This document shows positions 6,139-7,716 of a DNA stretch of 7,716 nucleotides, in pieces. The notes beneath the pieces are model-generated. The model had not been told where the DNA came from and searched no databases. It saw nothing but the letters and a program-made list of their open reading frames with translations. The number at the start of each line of letters is the position of its first letter. Within the stretch, counting starts at the first letter, position 1. Both the position numbers and the translations under genes were made by a program. The DNA comes from Clostridiales bacterium (GTDB lineage: Bacteria > Bacillota > Clostridia > Lachnospirales > Lachnospiraceae), in contig DXXQ01000012.1 in the NCBI GenBank assembly GCA_019416265.1, positions 1 to 7,716 on the forward strand. Direction: 5' to 3'.

Positions 6139-6591
6139 ATGAAACTGTCAACACGAGCACGTTACGGCCTTCGGGCCCTCATCGATTTAGGATTATACAG
6201 TAAAGATGAAACAATCTCTCTCCAGAGTATAGCAGGAAGACAGAACATCTCCGTAAGCTACCTGGAACAGATCATGGCCATGCTGAAGAAAGCGGGGATC
6301 ATAAAGAGCTCCAGAGGCGCCTGCGGCGGTTATCAGTTGGGAAAGCCTGCAGAGGAAATCTCCGTAGGCGAGATACTCAGGGTTTTGGAGGGCAGCTTAA
6401 ATGCAGCGGTCTGTGAGGAGGAAACCTGTCAGGGATCGGACATCTGCGTGGCGAAAACAGTATGGAAACGCATTAATGAGGGCATTACAAATGCAGTGGA
6501 TACTCTGATGCTCAGCGAGCTGATAGAGGAGAGCAGGAGGATGCGGCAAAAGAATGCAGGAATGAATAGAGAGCAGGAGGACGAGATATGA
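6139..6591 (+). CDS. iscR: Rrf2-family transcriptional regulator, IscR-like
   Basis: A 150-residue Rrf2 regulator. The N-terminal winged helix begins with the family signature MKLSTRARYGLRAL, has the recognition segment ISVSYLEQIMAMLKKAG (37-53), and a wing with RGACGGYQL (59-67). A cysteine cluster follows at C92, C97 and C103, which in IscR-type proteins ligates a [2Fe-2S] cluster that reports Fe-S status. E. coli IscR uses C92, C98, C104 and H107; here the residue aligned with H107 is K106 (CVAKTVW against CLTHALW), and an extra cysteine, C62, lies in the wing. Its stop overlaps the nifS start (ATGA, 6588-6591), so the two are translationally coupled in one operon. The ATG at 6139 has the strong AGGTGAGG site. 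The cysteines and the nifS neighbour favour IscR over CymR (cysteine metabolism) or NsrR; the ligand change makes the precise sensor chemistry uncertain. Confidence 0.85.
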   Translation: MKLSTRARYGLRALIDLGLYSKDETISLQSIAGRQNISVSYLEQIMAMLKKAGIIKSSRGACGGYQLGKPAEEISVGEILRVLEGSLNAAVCEEETCQGSDICVAKTVWKRINEGITNAVDTLMLSELIEESRRMRQKNAGMNREQEDEI

Positions 6592-7716
6592 TTTATTTAG
6601 ATAATGCAGCAACAACAAAGACAGCGCCTGAGGTTGTCCAGGCTATGCTGCCATATTTTACAGAGTTTTACGGAAACCCGTCAAGTGTTTATGATTTCGC
6701 GGGAAAGAGCAAGGAGGCTGTCACAACGGCCAGAGAGCAGATCGCAGAGGTGATCGGCGCAAAAAAAGAAGAGATTTATTTTACGGCAGGGGGTTCAGAA
6801 GCAGATAACTGGGCGCTGAAAGCTGCGTTTGAATATTTTAAAGGCAAGGGAAACCACATCATCACAACAAAGATAGAGCATCATGCCATTCTTCATACCT
6901 GCCAGTATCTGGAGAAGCGCGGAGCAAAGATCACTTACCTTGATGTAGATGAAAACGGAGTGGTGAAGCTTGACGAGCTTGAAAAAGCAATCACACCGGA
7001 AACCATTCTGATTTCCGTTATGTTTGCAAATAATGAGATCGGAACCATTCAGCCGATCAGGGAGATCGGACTGATCGCCAGAGAGCACGGGATTTTATTC
7101 CACACAGATGCAGTCCAGGCCTATGGCCAGGTACCCATCAATGTGGATGAGATGAATATTGATATGTTAAGCTCCAGCGGACATAAGATCAACGGGCCGA
7201 AAGGAATCGGTTTCTTATATATCCGCAAGGGCGTAAAAATCCGTTCCTTTGTCCATGGAGGAGCACAGGAGCGCAAGCGCCGTGCAGGAACCGAAAATGT
7301 GCCGGGTATCGTGGGATACGGTGCAGCGGCAGCCAGAGCGCTGAAGACCATGAAGGAACGTACAGCCGGAGAAATCGAATTAAGAGACTATATGATCGAA
7401 CGGATCAGCAAGGAGATTCCTTTTGTAAAGCTTAACGGAGATCCTGTGAAACGTCTTCCGAATAATGTGAACGTAAGCTTCCGTTTCATTGAGGGAGAAT
7501 CACTGCTCCTTATGCTGGATTCCTTCGGGATCTGCGCATCCAGCGGTTCCGCCTGTACCTCAGGCTCCCTGGATCCCTCCCATGTGCTTCTTGCCATCGG
7601 ACTTCCTCATGAAATCGCCCACGGCTCTCTCCGTCTTACTTTAAGCGAAGAGACAACGAAAGAGGAGATTGATTTCACAGTGGATAAATTACGGGATATT
7701 GTGCAGAATTTGAGAA
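6588..7716 (+). CDS. nifS: Cysteine desulfurase, NifS/IscS group I (3' end beyond window)
   Basis: This PLP enzyme converts cysteine to alanine and passes the sulfur, as a persulfide on its own cysteine, to Fe-S scaffolds or tRNA thiolation enzymes. The frame is open from ATG 6588 to the window edge (376 residues, probably about 20 missing), so the stop is not seen. It begins MIYLDNAATT, as the family does. Visible active-site residues are H98 (EHH, stacks on PLP), D174 and Q177 (HTDAVQAYGQ), the Schiff-base lysine K200 (SSGHKINGPKG), and the sulfur-carrying C323 in SGSACTSGSLDPSHVL. The long loop with SGSACTS marks group I rather than SufS-type group II. The start has AGGAGG (6575-6580, 7-nt gap) and overlaps the iscR stop by ATGA. 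A NifU/IscU-type scaffold gene and mnmA often come next in Clostridia; this is a prediction about sequence outside the window. Confidence 0.95.
   Translation, partial: MIYLDNAATTKTAPEVVQAMLPYFTEFYGNPSSVYDFAGKSKEAVTTAREQIAEVIGAKKEEIYFTAGGSEADNWALKAAFEYFKGKGNHIITTKIEHHAILHTCQYLEKRGAKITYLDVDENGVVKLDELEKAITPETILISVMFANNEIGTIQPIREIGLIAREHGILFHTDAVQAYGQVPINVDEMNIDMLSSSGHKINGPKGIGFLYIRKGVKIRSFVHGGAQERKRRAGTENVPGIVGYGAAAARALKTMKERTAGEIELRDYMIERISKEIPFVKLNGDPVKRLPNNVNVSFRFIEGESLLLMLDSFGICASSGSACTSGSLDPSHVLLAIGLPHEIAHGSLRLTLSEETTKEEIDFTVDKLRDIVQNLR

Noticed and set aside
1..7716. CRISPR arrays, insertion sequences, tRNA/rRNA genes, toxin-antitoxin or defence genes
   Set aside because: I found no spaced direct repeats, transposase motifs, cloverleaf-type sequence or defence-type proteins; the window reads as core chromosome.
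6588..7716. Minus-strand frames of 69-97 codons opposite the 3' region
   Set aside because: They lie opposite the continuous nifS frame, which has all active-site motifs and runs off the window edge.

Overview
The window looks like a chromosomal segment of a spore-forming, low-to-mid GC Firmicute, most likely a member of the Clostridia and probably Lachnospiraceae. The reasons are strong AGGAGG-type ribosome binding sites, RNase Y, two sporulation-type membrane proteins (SpoIIM-like and SpoVB-like), a spoIIM-xerD neighbourhood like that of Bacillus subtilis, and an iscR-nifS pair typical of Clostridia. The taxonomic call is inference; no rRNA or species marker is present.

Layout. Positions 34-1593 (+) carry a complete RNase Y gene, closed by a hairpin terminator with a perfect 17-bp stem (1621-1664). 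Positions 1713-2312 (+) carry a small polytopic membrane protein resembling SpoIIM, whose start codon lies in one arm of an inverted repeat. The gap 2313-2559 holds a good sigma-A-type promoter (2419-2447) and an 11-bp leader hairpin ahead of xerD (2560-3444, +). xerD converges on a class I DAHP synthase gene (3571-4602, -), with a shared hairpin between them (3472-3512). DAHP synthase has its own near-consensus promoter (4647-4675, -) in the gap behind the SpoVB/MurJ-like flippase gene (4695-6014, -). That flippase gene is divergent from an IscR-like Rrf2 regulator (6139-6591, +). The regulator overlaps by ATGA a NifS-type cysteine desulfurase gene (6588 to the window edge, +, 3' end missing).

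How the genes relate. RNase Y (mRNA decay), XerD (chromosome dimer resolution) and DAHP synthase (first step of the shikimate pathway) are independent housekeeping functions. The SpoIIM-like and SpoVB-like proteins suggest engulfment and spore-envelope roles. The last two genes form an iron-sulfur assembly operon whose promoter contains a perfect 7-3-7 palindrome, a plausible autoregulatory operator.

I see no mobile element, CRISPR array, tRNA, rRNA or defence locus, and no convincing new system. The most interesting items are regulatory: the palindrome inside the iscR promoter, the changed Fe-S ligand set of the regulator, and the hairpins at the starts of spoIIM and xerD.
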